This document shows positions 25,919 to 39,300 of a DNA stretch of 64,000 nucleotides, piece after piece; within the stretch, counting starts at the first letter, position 1, and each line of letters begins with the position of its first letter. Source of the DNA: Thalassoglobus neptunius (GTDB lineage Bacteria > Planctomycetota > Planctomycetia > Planctomycetales > Planctomycetaceae). The stretch is taken from contig NZ_SIHI01000001.1 in NCBI RefSeq assembly GCF_007859735.1, positions 342,848 through 406,847 on the forward strand, written 5' to 3'. The position numbers were made by a program, and so were the translations under genes. The notes beneath the pieces were generated by a model. It saw nothing but the letters and a program-made list of their open reading frames with translations, did not search any database and was not told the DNA's origin.

Positions 25919-27718
25919 TTATCCGCCGAAGTCGTTGGGATTGCCGAACAGTCCTCCGCCGCCGGTTGAACCGGTTCCGCCTTTGAGCGGTCCTTTGCGT
26001 TTTCGTTCGTACTTTTCGACGGGGGTGTCGTCGGCCTTTGGACGATCAACAGGCTCAGGTTTGGCTGTCAGTGCTTTTACAGACAGGCTGATTCGCTTCT
26101 TGCCGGGGTCAACTTCGAGGACCTGGACTTCCGCCATGTCATCGACGTTCAGAATCTCGGTCACTCGTTTCACCCGGCGATGGTCCAACTCACTGATGTG
26201 AACAAGTCCTTCGATACCGGGTTCGAGTTCGACGAACGCCCCAAACGTTTCGACACGAGTCACGCGACCTGTGACTGTGGAGCCTTTTTCGTATTTGGAT
26301 TCCGCAACACGCCAAGGGTTTTGGGTCAGCTGTCGCATTCCGAGGCTGATCTTTTCCTTTTCGCGGTCGATGCTGAGGACTTTGACTTCGATCTCCTGCC
26401 CTTGCGAAATGATTTCGCTCGGGTGTTCGATTCGAACCCAACTCATCTGCGAAATGGGAAGAAATCCGTCGAGGCCACCGAGGTCGATGAACGCTCCGTA
26501 ATCTTTGATCGTTTTGACGGTCCCGGTCCGAATCTGATCTGTTTTCAGTTCGGCGAGGACTTCTTTCTTCTGTTCGTCGCGCCGCTGTCTCAGGACTTTT
26601 CTGCGGCTGAGAACGAGATTCTTCTTCTCGGGCTTCAGTTCGGTCACTGCGACAGTCAGTTTTCGACCGACAAATACTTCCATGTCTTCCACGAATCCGA
26701 GGTCGACCTGGCTGGCTGGGATGAAGCCGCGGAGGCTTCCGACGGTGACTTCGAGTCCGCCTTTGTTGGTCTTCTTGACGACGCACTCCACCATCTGGCC
26801 CTTGCTGAGCAAGTCCCAGTCGCCGCTGACAACAGCTGTCGTGCGGCCAGGAAGCCGGGCCATGATCAGCCCTTCTGCCTCGTCCACTTTATCGAAGATG
26901 ACTTCAATCTTTTCGCCTTCGTTCGGGAGCGGTGTGCTTCCGAACTGTCGAACCGGAATCGCTCCACTGAGCCTCAATCCGAAATCGACGAAGACGTAAT
27001 CTGCTGCGTTGGATTGAACAATTCCATTGAGTTTCTGGCCAGGCTCAAGATCTTCGACGTTGATGACGCCTGATGTCGACTCATCAGAATCAGACGAAGC
27101 CGAGGAGCCTTCCGTGCCGGACATTGCCTCTTCAATGGCTGCTTCGATCGAAACATCAATTGCAGACTTTGCAGGCAATTCAACGGCACCTTTTGCTTCT
27201 TCTTGATCGGGTGTGGATGACGGATTGGAGTCGTAGCCGGTAATTGCTTTGGCAACTTCTGCTTCGATCTCTTCGTCCGTTGCGTTTGGCAACTCCACAG
27301 GCCCTGACGGAACAGCCTGCACGGTTCCTGTTTCGGCTCCGATCGACGGGACAGGTCGCGCGTCTTCCGGAGTCGATTTCGGATTCAGCGAAACCTTTCG
27401 CTTGTTCGCATCTTCTGAAGTCTCGCCCGATGGAGAAGGAACGGCATCCTGTCCTGCCGGGGGCTGCGACGCTTCAGCTGGTTGAACAGTTCCTGGGTCT
27501 GAGGCCACAGGCGGTGCGTCCGAAGGACTTGCTGTCGCACCTTCTGGTGGAACTGGGGCCTCAGTTGATTCGCTTTCGGCTCCCGCAGCCTTGAATTCCT
27601 GGTCTGCAGCCTGTCGCTGTTCAGCGTTCTCGGAAGCTGAGGATTGACTCGCTTCAAGCTGCTGAGAAGAATCGTTCGCGGTGTTCTTTTCCTGCGGGGC
27701 ACTTTGTTCGGTGCTCAT
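25919..27718 (-). CDS. rpsA: Ribosomal protein S1-like (four S1 domains, acidic N-terminal extension)
   Basis: 599 residues. Residues about 1-215 are low-complexity, rich in A, P, E, S, Q, T. Four S1 RNA-binding domains follow at roughly 226-295, 310-380 (LRGFIPASQVD), 415-485 (GAFIDLGGLDGFLPISQMSW) and 500-570 (GAFVELEPGIEGLVHISELDHRRV), and a glycine-rich tail ends the protein. bS1 holds mRNA on the 30S subunit. With four rather than six domains it is of the short S1 type seen in several phyla; it might be a paralogue rather than the only S1. AGG lies upstream of the ATG. Confidence 0.85.
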   Translation of the reverse strand: MSTEQSAPQEKNTANDSSQQLEASQSSASENAEQRQAADQEFKAAGAESESTEAPVPPEGATASPSDAPPVASDPGTVQPAEASQPPAGQDAVPSPSGETSEDANKRKVSLNPKSTPEDARPVPSIGAETGTVQAVPSGPVELPNATDEEIEAEVAKAITGYDSNPSSTPDQEEAKGAVELPAKSAIDVSIEAAIEEAMSGTEGSSASSDSDESTSGVINVEDLEPGQKLNGIVQSNAADYVFVDFGLRLSGAIPVRQFGSTPLPNEGEKIEVIFDKVDEAEGLIMARLPGRTTAVVSGDWDLLSKGQMVECVVKKTNKGGLEVTVGSLRGFIPASQVDLGFVEDMEVFVGRKLTVAVTELKPEKKNLVLSRRKVLRQRRDEQKKEVLAELKTDQIRTGTVKTIKDYGAFIDLGGLDGFLPISQMSWVRIEHPSEIISQGQEIEVKVLSIDREKEKISLGMRQLTQNPWRVAESKYEKGSTVTGRVTRVETFGAFVELEPGIEGLVHISELDHRRVKRVTEILNVDDMAEVQVLEVDPGKKRISLSVKALTAKPEPVDRPKADDTPVEKYERKRKGPLKGGTGSTGGGGLFGNPNDFGG

Positions 27719-28199
27719 TCCGTCAACCTAAAATCAATTCCAGTAACCAAGCGGTAATCAGGAGTCATGTCAAAATTGAAACGTCGAGGTGGTTCGATAG
27801 CCACCTACGAGGACTAGTGCACATCGAGAATACCACACTGTCAAGAGATGAAATCGATGCGCGACGTGATTGTCAGTAAAAAACCTACTTGAACGCAAGG
27901 GTTTGAGAAGAGTTTGCAGCGGGAAATTCAAGGAACGTTCCGGGAACCCCTCATTCCGAGAGTGATCAGATGGTAGAAACCCAATTTTCGCACGGTTTCT
28001 GGTTCAGTTGCTGAATTTTCCCGATGTCGAAAGAGCATACAGGAATCGAACTCTCTGGCAGACTTTCAGTTCGGAATGATGCGTCGACGTCTCTTTCCCC
28101 GAGTGTTGCTCGGGGTGTTCGGCGAGAAAGAGTTTGCCTTCGTTACTGCGATTGAGTTCAAACGCGTGTAGACGATTTGCTCCACATGAAAGACAGAAC
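27719..28199. other. Intergenic stretch between divergent rpsA and epimerase
   Basis: Must contain two divergent promoters; no convincing -35/-10 pair was picked out and no other structure was seen. Confidence 0.4.
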
Positions 28200-29192
28200 A
28201 TGACGGAAAACATTGCCACGCCCATTTGTCTGGTGACTGGAGGAGCGGGTTTCATCGGGTCGCATTTGGTCGCGAGACTGGTCGAGAATGGCTGTCAGGT
28301 TCGTGTTCTTGACAACCTCAGCACTGGGAAGCTGGGAAACATTCAGCCAGTTTCCGAAGACATTGAACTGTTCGAAGGGAGCCTTCTCGATCGGCAACTC
28401 CTCGACAAATCGCTTCAAGATGTTCGCTACGTCTTTCACGAAGCGGCACTTCCTTCTGTTCCCGTCAGTCTGAAAGATCCTCTCGCGACGCATGAAGTGT
28501 GTGCCACGGGGACATTGAACTTATTGGACGCCAGTCGTCAGGCGGGTGTGCAACGACTCATTTACGCCGGGTCGAGCAGTGCGTACGGAGAATCGGAGGC
28601 ACTCCCGCATCGAGAGGATGCGCCCACGGCAGCATTGTCTCCTTATGCTGCGGCTAAACTCGCGGGGGAACTTTACTGTCAGGCGTTCACAGCTTCTTAT
28701 GGCTTTGAGACTGTTCGGCTACGTTACTTCAACGTCTTCGGCCCTCGTCAGGATCCGGGAAGCCCTTATTCGGCAGTCATCCCGCTGTTTATCACAGCAA
28801 TCCTGAACGGCAAACGCCCAACGATTTTTGGAGACGGATCGCAGACCCGGGACTTTGTCTATGTCGAAGATGTCGTGAACGCGAACATCGCTGCGATGAA
28901 TGCTCCGTCGCACGTTGCGGGAGGGGTTTATAACGTCGCTTCCGGGGAATCCATTTCCGTTCGCGAACTGGCGACGAAAATCAGCCATTTGATGGACGCA
29001 GTGGACGATCCTCAGTTCGAAGCTGCCCGGTCAGGTGAGATACAACATTCCTGGGCTGAAACTGCTTCAGCAAGAGAGGCTCTTGGTTTCGTGGCGGAAC
29101 ATTCCTTTGATGATGCTCTCCGGAAAACGGTAGAAGCCTTTATTCAACACTTTGTTCAACAGGGGAGTTCCACGGAAACGCCAAGCTCCTGA
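28200..29192 (+). CDS. NAD-dependent nucleotide-sugar epimerase/dehydratase (UDP-glucose 4-epimerase type)
   Basis: 330 residues from the ATG at 28200, which places the dinucleotide motif VTGGAGFIGSHL at residues 12-23. Also present: DNLSTGK, HEAALPSVPVSL, catalytic SSSAYG with SPYAAAK (YxxxK), RYFNVFGPRQDP, FGDGSQTRDFVYVEDV and GGVYNVASGESISV. The pattern is that of extended SDR enzymes of the WbpP/GalE type which make sugar nucleotides for surface polysaccharides. Exact substrate (UDP-Glc/Gal versus UDP-GlcNAc/GalNAc) is open. Convergent with the MarR gene. Confidence 0.85.
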   Translation: MTENIATPICLVTGGAGFIGSHLVARLVENGCQVRVLDNLSTGKLGNIQPVSEDIELFEGSLLDRQLLDKSLQDVRYVFHEAALPSVPVSLKDPLATHEVCATGTLNLLDASRQAGVQRLIYAGSSSAYGESEALPHREDAPTAALSPYAAAKLAGELYCQAFTASYGFETVRLRYFNVFGPRQDPGSPYSAVIPLFITAILNGKRPTIFGDGSQTRDFVYVEDVVNANIAAMNAPSHVAGGVYNVASGESISVRELATKISHLMDAVDDPQFEAARSGEIQHSWAETASAREALGFVAEHSFDDALRKTVEAFIQHFVQQGSSTETPSS

Positions 29193-29235
29193 CGGTGTTG
29201 CTGCCGACCGGAGCAAAGGAGCTTCGAAAATCCCG

Positions 29236-29748
29236 TCAGTCGTTCAGCGAGTCGCTTTCCGTCTGTTCGATGCACGGAATTGGGATCGCGAATCCCGATT
29301 CATCTTCCAACGAGACGGTTTCGTCCAGGTTCTGAATCATCTTTTCGCAGATGTCCTTGAACATATGCAACTGGTTCTCCGTCAGACCCGAAATGGCCTG
29401 ATGTCGAATTTCGTGAGCGATTTCAGAGGCCCGGTTCCAGACTTCCGAGGCTTTCTCGGTGGGATGAAGCGTGTTCTTTCTTCGGTCTTGATCGCAGGGG
29501 CGGCGGACCAACAGCCCCGCTTTTTCCATTCGATTCAAGATCCCTGCCAACGTGTGCGGTTCGATTCCGAGCTGCTCCGCGAGGACCGATTGCGATCCGC
29601 AGCCACGTGAGGAAAGCCAAGCGAGGACTTCCCACTGACGGATCGTAATTCCCTCGGGTGCGAGGCGGGCATCAAGCGTCTTTCGAAAGACATGAGAGGC
29701 TGCGCATACCCAGTATGCGACGCTGTTTTCCCAGTCATAGTTGAGCAT
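29236..29748 (-). CDS. MarR-family transcriptional regulator
   Basis: 170 residues. Winged-helix region at about residues 30-100: ITIRQWEVLAWLS, LAEQLGIEPHTLAGILNRMEKAGLLVRRPCDQDRRKNTLHPT, which contains the MarR wing DxRxxxL-type segment (DQDRRKNTLHPTEKA). MarR proteins bind palindromes as dimers and usually repress stress, efflux or degradation genes. The target is not evident; no palindrome was identified in the upstream 390 bp. The acidic tail (about 20 residues) is unusual. Confidence 0.9.
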   Translation of the reverse strand: MLNYDWENSVAYWVCAASHVFRKTLDARLAPEGITIRQWEVLAWLSSRGCGSQSVLAEQLGIEPHTLAGILNRMEKAGLLVRRPCDQDRRKNTLHPTEKASEVWNRASEIAHEIRHQAISGLTENQLHMFKDICEKMIQNLDETVSLEDESGFAIPIPCIEQTESDSLND

Positions 29749-30138
29749 CAGAGAGGAGCTCCGTAACGTCCGCGATGTGAGGGAGATCTCCCCCGGAGAT
29801 CAGAAATGATTCAGAATGAAGAGAAGGATGCAGTTTAATTTATCATTTGAATACCCTGCAAGCAGTGATTCCGTAAACCAGACATTTCCTTCAGATTGAC
29901 TAAATCGTCTGAACTTCGTGACAGCACTCTCTTTTTATGGCTCTCCGTCGTGAAATCAAGCCCGTTTTCTTGAGGATCGCATCAATCGGGAGTTGATGTT
30001 GTCGCTCAGATCGTGACACTGAAGAGAGACGACGAGGTTCGACGTGAAGATTCGTCGAGCCTGTGGGCCTTGTTCGAAGACCGTGGGCACTGCAACCAAA
30101 TACGACAACGACCAATCTGAAAGTCTGCGCAGACCATC
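29749..30138. other. Intergenic stretch, nothing seen
   Basis: Upstream region of both the MarR gene (minus) and the YyaL-type gene (plus). No clear promoter, operator or gene was found. Confidence 0.4.
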
Positions 30139-32244
<2,106 letters not shown>

Positions 32245-32524
32245 AAACTGATTGGCAAACCGTGGAATCCGAATTTCGACGACGCCCTCAAAGAGGAGGA
32301 TCTCGATACGTCGATGACACGCTATGATTGGGGCAACTTCAACTCCAGTTTGATCGGGGCTTCTTCTTTGCGGCGCGCATAAAGTCAGCCTAAATTGAAG
32401 AAGTCATTGATCTTGAGGAAGAGAATCCAATAAGAAATCGCCAATCTGTGGAATGGCGGCGTTTCAAGATTCAAGAACGTCAAAAGGATAGGTAGAATCA
32501 GATCGGTTCTACTTTTCAGTCGAT

Positions 32525-32905
32525 ATGGCAACGATGCAACATCTAAATATTTTCCGAGTCGAAAAGAATGGCGATGCGCTCGTTGTCACACCGAGTGGGG
32601 AAGTCAGCTCTTTCCGCTATCAGGATATTCATCAGGAAGCGAATACGATTCGTGGTGAAATCTCGCGAAAGAATGCCAAATATCTAGTGCTGAATCTCTC
32701 GGAGCTTGAGTATTTCGGGTCAGAATTCATTGGATCGCTCGTTTCAATGCTGCGAGAAACTCGGATGCGCGGAGGGAAGGGCTGTTTCTGCGCAGCGAAC
32801 GATCAAATGTTGAAAGTTCTGCAAAATATGAGCCTTTTCAAGCTCTGGCCTTACTTCGATACTGTTCCTGAGGCCCTGTCGACACTCAACAAGTCCGAAG
32901 AGTAG
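32525..32905 (+). CDS. STAS-domain protein, anti-sigma-factor antagonist-like
   Basis: 126 residues. The STAS fold pattern is visible: LVVTPSGEV, then LNLSELEYFGSEFIGSLVSML with the position of the phosphorylatable serine in the FGSEFIG turn, then GGKGCFCAANDQMLKVLQNMSLFKLWPYFDT. Such proteins bind anti-sigma kinases to free a sigma factor. The serine sits in YFGS rather than the common DSSG/DSTG, so phospho-control is unproven. No RsbW-like kinase lies nearby. Start is at 32525 or at the ATG nine bases later. Confidence 0.8.
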   Translation: MATMQHLNIFRVEKNGDALVVTPSGEVSSFRYQDIHQEANTIRGEISRKNAKYLVLNLSELEYFGSEFIGSLVSMLRETRMRGGKGCFCAANDQMLKVLQNMSLFKLWPYFDTVPEALSTLNKSEE

Positions 32906-33342
32906 TCCGTCAACTTAATACGCCCGCTTTAATGCACTCACTTTAATGCACACACTGTGCTTCCTTAATGCGCGTGTGTTGCCGAGCGAATCCATAGCTT
33001 TCTGCCGCTCGCATTGACGTTTCGTGCTTATCCTCTCCCGGTTTTCTTGTCCGGGATCGTGAAGTCCGTTTCGAAAAATTCTCGCAATGGCTTCCAGTTT
33101 CCCTCAAGTTGACGAATCACCCGGGAGTGAGGCGAAGCGGCCAACAGCTGTCTGATTGATTGATAAGTCTTGATTGATCAATGCGTTACGATGAAACGTC
33201 AGTGGCGGGTTGCGACTTCTGGAGGGACGGGAGAGTTCGTTGCTGTCAGGCTCAAGTTCTCCGCAATTCTGGACGATTTGTCCAAGAGCAGAGGGCGAAG
33301 GACGAACCCCTCTCAAAGACCGAGAAAGTCGACGGAGTGGCG
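32906..33342. other. Intergenic stretch with a short tandem motif
   Basis: Around 32926-32975 the motif CTTTAATGCAC occurs twice exactly and once as CCTTAATGCGC. Nothing else is seen; the open frame upstream of 33343 lacks coding character. Confidence 0.4.
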
Positions 33343-33864
33343 ATGGCGGCGAAGACGGATCAAGACCGATTCCATTTGGGATTTCTGTGGGTAGCAGAGA
33401 CGAATCTCGGATTCGTTGGGGGTCTGCTTGTGACCAACCATCGCGGCAGGCCGCTGGAATTTCAGTGTACGACCCCGGTCAAAGCCAACCGCACCCAGGA
33501 AATTCTTTACGGGAACTCGCTCAAGCCGTTTCTGTTTGGGGAACTGATCGGGAAAACGCTTTGTGAACGAATCTCTGTTCACCCCGATCTGATTGTTGTT
33601 CAACAGGACGAACTGATGGAGCTGCGAAGCCATCAGAAAGCACCGGTTGTCTATCTGCTTCCTGAAGACTGTCGGGATCTCCCGGACGAAGATCGGGTTC
33701 AAATCGGAAATCAGTCCGTCCGCTTCAATCCGGATTTTCCGGAAGACGTCGATCAGATTCGCGAGCGAGCTCGTCTGATCAGTGGAGATGCGGATCTGGA
33801 AGAGCCGCTCGAACGTGTCCGCGAAGCATTGAACGAAACAGTCAAGGTCCAAACTGTTGCCTGA
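33343..33864 (+). CDS. Unknown protein paired with the SNF2 helicase
   Basis: 173 residues from the ATG at 33343, preceded by CGGAG at five bases; a longer frame from 33181 has no site. No known family recognised. The sequence has a beta-rich start ([37 protein letters not shown]), then [21 protein letters not shown] and a conserved-looking [17 protein letters not shown]. Its stop overlaps the first codons of the SNF2 gene by eight bases (TTGCCTGA), implying translational coupling and a shared job. Confidence 0.6.
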   Translation: MAAKTDQDRFHLGFLWVAETNLGFVGGLLVTNHRGRPLEFQCTTPVKANRTQEILYGNSLKPFLFGELIGKTLCERISVHPDLIVVQQDELMELRSHQKAPVVYLLPEDCRDLPDEDRVQIGNQSVRFNPDFPEDVDQIRERARLISGDADLEEPLERVREALNETVKVQTVA

Positions 33865-35758
33865 TTCTCAGAACGCACCCGAATTTCATCCGGAAACATC
33901 TCGTGACAGAGAGTCTCACATCGACTCTCCCACGTTGAGTCACGCGCTTCCGCTTTCGATCGACGTCCCGCAAACGTCAATGTCCGAAGTGGGAATGCGC
34001 TCGCCCAACGTGGTGATCACCGGGATGAATGGAGCGCTCAAACGCGCTCCTCAAGTCGGAGTGGGAACACAGTCTCTGACGACGCCTGTCGGGTTCGTTC
34101 CGCGATGGAAGCCGTTCTGGCCGAAGGTCAACGTCTTTGGTTTGCAGTTCCCCGATGCGATCGAGTTTTTGAAGCCGGTCGAAAAAGAGTCGGAAGAACT
34201 GGTCAGTATCGAAGCTCCTCGCAAGCCGGAAAAGAAGCCGTCCGGAGCACCGCGTAAATCAACGCGGATCAAACCGCCCAGCGATGCGCTGTCGATTCAG
34301 GATCGCTTGTTCTACGTGCTTCAACCTCCGCTGGAGTCCTGGTTGCGAGGGCAGGAACTCATTATGCCCTTCGAGCCATTTCCCTATCAGTATGAAGGGA
34401 TCGCGTGGCTCTTTTCGCAGGAGTCCGCTCTTCTCGCCGATGAAATGGGCCTCGGGAAGACGATGCAGATGATCACAGCAGTCCGTCTGCTCTTGCGGTC
34501 TGGACAAGTTCGACGAGTGCTGATGGTCTGCCCGAAACCACTCATCCCGAACTGGCAGCGGGAGTTCAAATTGTGGGCCGAAGAAATTCCAGTGACTGCC
34601 ATCGAAGGGGATGCCAACCGTAGAAAGATGATCTGGCAAATGCCCGGATCAACTGTCCTTCTCGCGAACTACGAACTCGTCGTGCGTGACTTTCAGGCAA
34701 TGCACCCGGATGACCATCCGATGTTTGATCTTGTCGTGCTCGATGAAGCGCAGCGAATCAAGAATCGAGAGTCGGTGACTGCCCAGACGATTCATTCCAT
34801 TCCGCGAAAGAGAAGCGTCTGTTTGACCGGAACACCGATTGAGAACCGGGCTGAAGAGATGATCTCTCTGTTCCAGTTCATGAACGTCGTTCCCGCTCAT
34901 GCGTCTCCCGATATCCGACAACTGTCTCAACTGAGTGAGGAGTACATCCTCCGGAGAACGAAGGATCTCGTCGCGAAAGACTTACCGCCGCGCATTGATC
35001 GCGATGAAGTCATTGAACTGGCGCCGGAACAGGAATATGCCTACAAAGTCGCGGAGAACGAAGGCGTCATTCAGCTCGATGGACTCGGCGAATCGATCAC
35101 GATTCAGCATGTCTTCGAACTGGTCTTGCGACTGAAACAAATCTGCAACGTCGACCCGTTCACGGGGGAGTCCTGTAAAGCGGATCGACTTGTTGCCGAC
35201 ATGGAAGAGATCGCTGCTTCCGGCGGAAAAGCGATTCTCTTCAGCCAGTGGACGAAAACACTCGACTGGCTCGAAGGCAAAACCAAACAGTTCGGTTGCC
35301 TGAAGTATCATGGAGGAATTCCAACCAAAGATCGGGAACCGATTCTCGATCAGTTCAAGCACGATCCGAACTCTCATCTGATTCTCATGAGTTACGGAAC
35401 CGGCGCGGTTGGGTTGAATCTGCAGTTTGCCGGGTACGTGTTCCTGTACGATCGCTGGTGGAATCCTGCTGTTGAAGATCAGGCGATTAACCGAGCCCAT
35501 CGAATTGGGGCAACAGCGTCGCAGATCATCGTGAGCAAGTTCATCTGCAAAGACACAATCGAGGAGCGAATCGATAAAGTCCTGCAACAGAAGCGAGAGC
35601 TGTTTCATCGCGTTCTGGGTGACGGGGACAACGAAAATCACTCACTCAGTATGAATGCGGGTGAGATCTTCGGGCTGTTCGATCTTAAAGCTCGCAAAGG
35701 GGGAGAGACGAAGTCCATCGGACCGAAACGCCCCGCTCAAGATTCGCACGCCGCATAG
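33857..35758 (+). CDS. SNF2-family DEAD/DEAH-type helicase
   Basis: 633 residues from a TTG that overlaps the previous stop; ATGs at 33980 or 33995 are possible alternatives. An uncharacterised N-terminal region (residues 1-170, with a basic proline-rich part) precedes the ATPase. Motif I is [11 protein letters not shown] (K201), motif II LDEAQ (D296-Q299), then [10 protein letters not shown], and helicase-C motifs [37 protein letters not shown] and [13 protein letters not shown]. Such proteins move along DNA or remodel protein-DNA complexes and often serve repair, transcription recycling or defence; no methylase or nuclease lies next to it. Works with the 33343 gene by context. Confidence 0.85.
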   Translation: MPDSQNAPEFHPETSRDRESHIDSPTLSHALPLSIDVPQTSMSEVGMRSPNVVITGMNGALKRAPQVGVGTQSLTTPVGFVPRWKPFWPKVNVFGLQFPDAIEFLKPVEKESEELVSIEAPRKPEKKPSGAPRKSTRIKPPSDALSIQDRLFYVLQPPLESWLRGQELIMPFEPFPYQYEGIAWLFSQESALLADEMGLGKTMQMITAVRLLLRSGQVRRVLMVCPKPLIPNWQREFKLWAEEIPVTAIEGDANRRKMIWQMPGSTVLLANYELVVRDFQAMHPDDHPMFDLVVLDEAQRIKNRESVTAQTIHSIPRKRSVCLTGTPIENRAEEMISLFQFMNVVPAHASPDIRQLSQLSEEYILRRTKDLVAKDLPPRIDRDEVIELAPEQEYAYKVAENEGVIQLDGLGESITIQHVFELVLRLKQICNVDPFTGESCKADRLVADMEEIAASGGKAILFSQWTKTLDWLEGKTKQFGCLKYHGGIPTKDREPILDQFKHDPNSHLILMSYGTGAVGLNLQFAGYVFLYDRWWNPAVEDQAINRAHRIGATASQIIVSKFICKDTIEERIDKVLQQKRELFHRVLGDGDNENHSLSMNAGEIFGLFDLKARKGGETKSIGPKRPAQDSHAA

Positions 35759-35860
35759 AGCAAGTTGCTCTTTCCTGTGTGCTCGCTTGAGCTTTTTCAT
35801 CAGGGAAAAAGCTGAGTTTGCTCGTGCGAGTGAGTGCAAGTCAAAACAGAAATTGCTTTC
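35750..35860. repeat. Intergenic repeat, copy 1 (about 110 bp)
   Basis: Begins with the SNF2 stop codon: TAGAGCAAGTTGCTCTTTCC and, further on, GCTCGTGCGAGTGAGTG. The second copy is at 56755-56864. This copy is more degenerate at its right end (ATTGCTTTCG for the expected ATGCTCTAG). See the copy 2 entry for structure. Confidence 0.7.
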
Positions 35861-36308
35861 GAACTCGCTCGAGAGCTGCTGACGACCCGACGATCACTTG
35901 TGAGATCGAATCGTTTCACAAGATTCGGAATGATCTGTTCGAGCGTTCTGAGCGTGTATTCTGAGAGACGGTCTTTGCGGATCGTCCGTATTCTGCGGGG
36001 CAAATTCACCGGTCAGATTTTCGAATCCCGGGGGTCCCGTCTTTGTTTCTTGCTGATGTTTGATTGTTCGCTTCGAGCGAATCTTCGCCTCTGCTCAGGT
36101 GTTGCTGTCTGTCTGTTGTGCTCTTCCCGTGCAGAGGAGTTTGTCAAAATTCAGTAAAAGATACTGAAAAGATGAAGACGGACGGCTGCTATTGGCGTCA
36201 AAATCTCTAACCTTCCTCTGTGGAACCTGCTTTGCGCAGTTTCTGCAGTTTGCGAAATTGGATTCCGCAAACTCACGTCGCAGTGACCCAGTCGACTAGG
36301 CATTTCTC
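35861..36308. other. Intergenic stretch upstream of the giant-protein locus
   Basis: No supported gene. A frame of about 107 codons (35834-36157) lacks a ribosome site and protein character. A promoter for the giant-protein pair should lie here but was not identified. Confidence 0.4.
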
Positions 36309-39300
36309 ATGAAAAAAACTGCACGCTCGCGTTTTTTCATCGCTTTTCTTTGTTCGTTTGTCGCACTCGCATCGCCGGGGTTTTCACAGGAAGAAAGCCC
36401 GGATGAAGTCGCTGGTGACTCGCCAGAAGTTCTGGCGGATGAGACAGCTGCGGACGAGATCGCTCCCGTAGAGGTTTTGAGCGAGAGCGGTGAGCGGATC
36501 ATCTACATTCCGTTCAAAGACTTCGAAAGCGCGTTCGGGAATCCCGATTCGAACGTCATCCTGCCGTTCTCGGAATACGAGAAAATGATGGCAGCCTGGA
36601 AGGCATCCCAACAGAAAACAGAATCACCGGACGCTGTTCTTTCTCAGATTGGCTATACGGTGACGATCGACGGGGAAATCGCTCGCGTCCGCGCAGACTT
36701 GCGGGTGAATGTGTTGAAAGATGGTTGGGTCGAGCTGCCGGTTCAGTTCGGAGCTGCGGCCGTCGGGCGAGTCGCTGGGGATGATGTGTTGCTCCGCGGC
36801 GTCGGCAACGGACAGTATGCGTTGCTCTTTCAAACACCGGGTGAGAAGAATGTGTCGATCGACCTCGCCGTCCGCGTGAAACAGTCTCCCGACGGACAGG
36901 AGATTTCCTTTCAGACTCCTCCAGTGGCTGTGACGACCCTCGATGTCACCGTTCCGCGAGAAGGTCAGGCGATTGAAGTCACTCCGCAGATCGTCGAAGT
37001 GGCAGGCGGAGGAGACGAAGCTGCCGACGGCACAACGAGAATGCAAGTGAATGTTGGAGCGACGAACTCGATCCGCATTCAGTGGCACCCGGAAGCGAGC
37101 TTGCAGCCGGAGATGAATCTGCTGGCGAGTGTTGAGAATCAAACGCTGGTGACGATCGAAGACGGTCTGATTCATACCGATGCTTATCTGAAGTATGAAA
37201 TCCTCCGCGGAACGATGGAGGGAGGCCGAGTTGTGGTGCCCGCTTCGCATCGAATTCTGGACGTGACAGCTTCGAGTCGAATCAAAAACTGGCAGGTGGT
37301 CGAACAGGACGGAGAGCAGATCGTCGACGTTGAGTTTCTTTCGGCGATTGGGAAGGGGCTGAATCTCGAACTCCACACAGAACGCAAACTCGATGCTGCC
37401 GACTTCAATATCGCCGGGTGGAAGGAAGGGCAACCTGCGGAGGGGATCCATGCGATGGATGTCGTTCGAGAAAGCGGACAAATCGCGGTTCGTCATGCTT
37501 CGGACATCAGCTTAACGGTATTGGAGCAGCAGGGTGTCGTGCGCATCGAGCCATCTGCTGTCGATGAAAAACTCGCAGGCTCGAATGCCCTGACTTACAA
37601 ATTCTACTCTCCGGACTTTTCATTGACTGTGAACGCCAAGCCTGTTGAACCGCGACTGATTGTCGGGCACCGGATGGTTCTGACGTTTCAGGACGATGAA
37701 CTTGAGGTTTCCAACTCGCTGAACTATTCCGTCGAACGAATGGGAGTCTTCGAGTTAAAATTGCGTCTTCCGGAAAAACTACAGATTGACGATGTCATCT
37801 CTCCGCGGCTGAAAGAGTTCAACGTCACTGAAGAAGGGCGACTGTTGACCGTCACACTACTGGAACGAACGCTCGGAGAATTCCCGGTCGAGATTCGAAG
37901 CCACCGTGACCTGACCGATTCGGGAGACGGCGAGACACTTCCGCTCATTGAACCGCTCGGAGTCGAAAGAGAAACGGGGACGATTCAGGTTTTCGCCCGT
38001 CCGGCGATCGAAGTCATTACCGAGACCGACCAGTTGGAAGGAGTTCAGCCGGTTCCGACATCGACCGAAGTTAAGAACGGTGTTCGATTGAATTCGGCAT
38101 GGAGTTTTACTCGTCGGCCAGCTGTGATTCCCGTCAGAACCGAACGAAAACCAACACGATTGTCCGCATTCGTCGGGACGACAATTTCTGTTCAGGACGA
38201 ATTGACTCAGGTTCGAACCCAATTGGATTACCTGGTTGAATACTCAGGCCTGAATACGTTTCGTTTCGAAGTTCCGGAAGCGATTTCGGATTCCATTCAA
38301 ATCGAAACAGCCGGGGGCGATCAACAGTCCTCTCCGATTCAGCAGAGAACATCGGGCGACCCAGTCGATGGATGGGTTCCCTGGACAATCATTACTCAGC
38401 GCGACGTCATCGGACTTCAACGATTCATCATTTCTTACGATATCGATCAGCCAGAAGCTGAGGAGGAAGAGGCTGATTCGGAATCAGATTCCGAGAGCTC
38501 CGCAGAGTTGACGACGACAATTCAGCTGACTCGGCCACTCGGGCTGATTGACAGCGACGGAGAACCGACAACGACGCTGACGCAATCGCAGGGAGAGGTT
38601 GTCATCGACAAAGAGCGGTCTCTTTCGATTGCAGCCAGTGGAACCGGTGGGGGACTCGAGCAAATCGATCTCCGCGAACTCACGCGACTCCCGCAGTCGG
38701 GCACGTTGGCTTTCCGCTATTTTCGCTCCGATGCTGACGATCGACCGAGCGTTGAAGTTTCTCAATCACGCCATGAAATTCAGGAAGTGGTCTCAACAAT
38801 TGTGCCGCGCGGATTGGTCGAGATCGTGACCGGTGAAGACTTCGAAGGAACGTATCGTTGCCGGTATCTCGTCAAGACAACGGAACGTCAGCGTCTCCTT
38901 GTTTATCTTCCCGTCGACCTTGAGGTTCTCGGGACGTTCTTGAATGAACGTGAAGTGTCTCTTGAAATCGCAGATGTTCCCGCTTCGGATTCCGTCGGTG
39001 AAAACCTGACTCCGTTCTGGGTCAATGTTGCGAGAACGGATTCGTCGGATGAAGACTTCCTTCTGACGTTCCAGTTCTTGTGGAAGCTGCATCCCGCGCT
39101 CGGGGAAAGTGCTTTTGGGCGAGGCGAAATGCTCCTTCCGTTACCGGTGATCGGACGCGGAGACTCGGCGGTTGTGCAGGAGCTGAAGGTTGCGATCTGG
39201 GTTCCCGAGAAATATGCACTTGTCGGCGATCCTGAAGATTTTCATCTGCAAACACGTCATCGGGCAGGCGATGTGCTGATCGGGGAGACAGCCGATCGAC

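Noticed and set aside
26180-27073. 297-codon plus-strand frame over rpsA
   Set aside because: Antisense of S1 domains.
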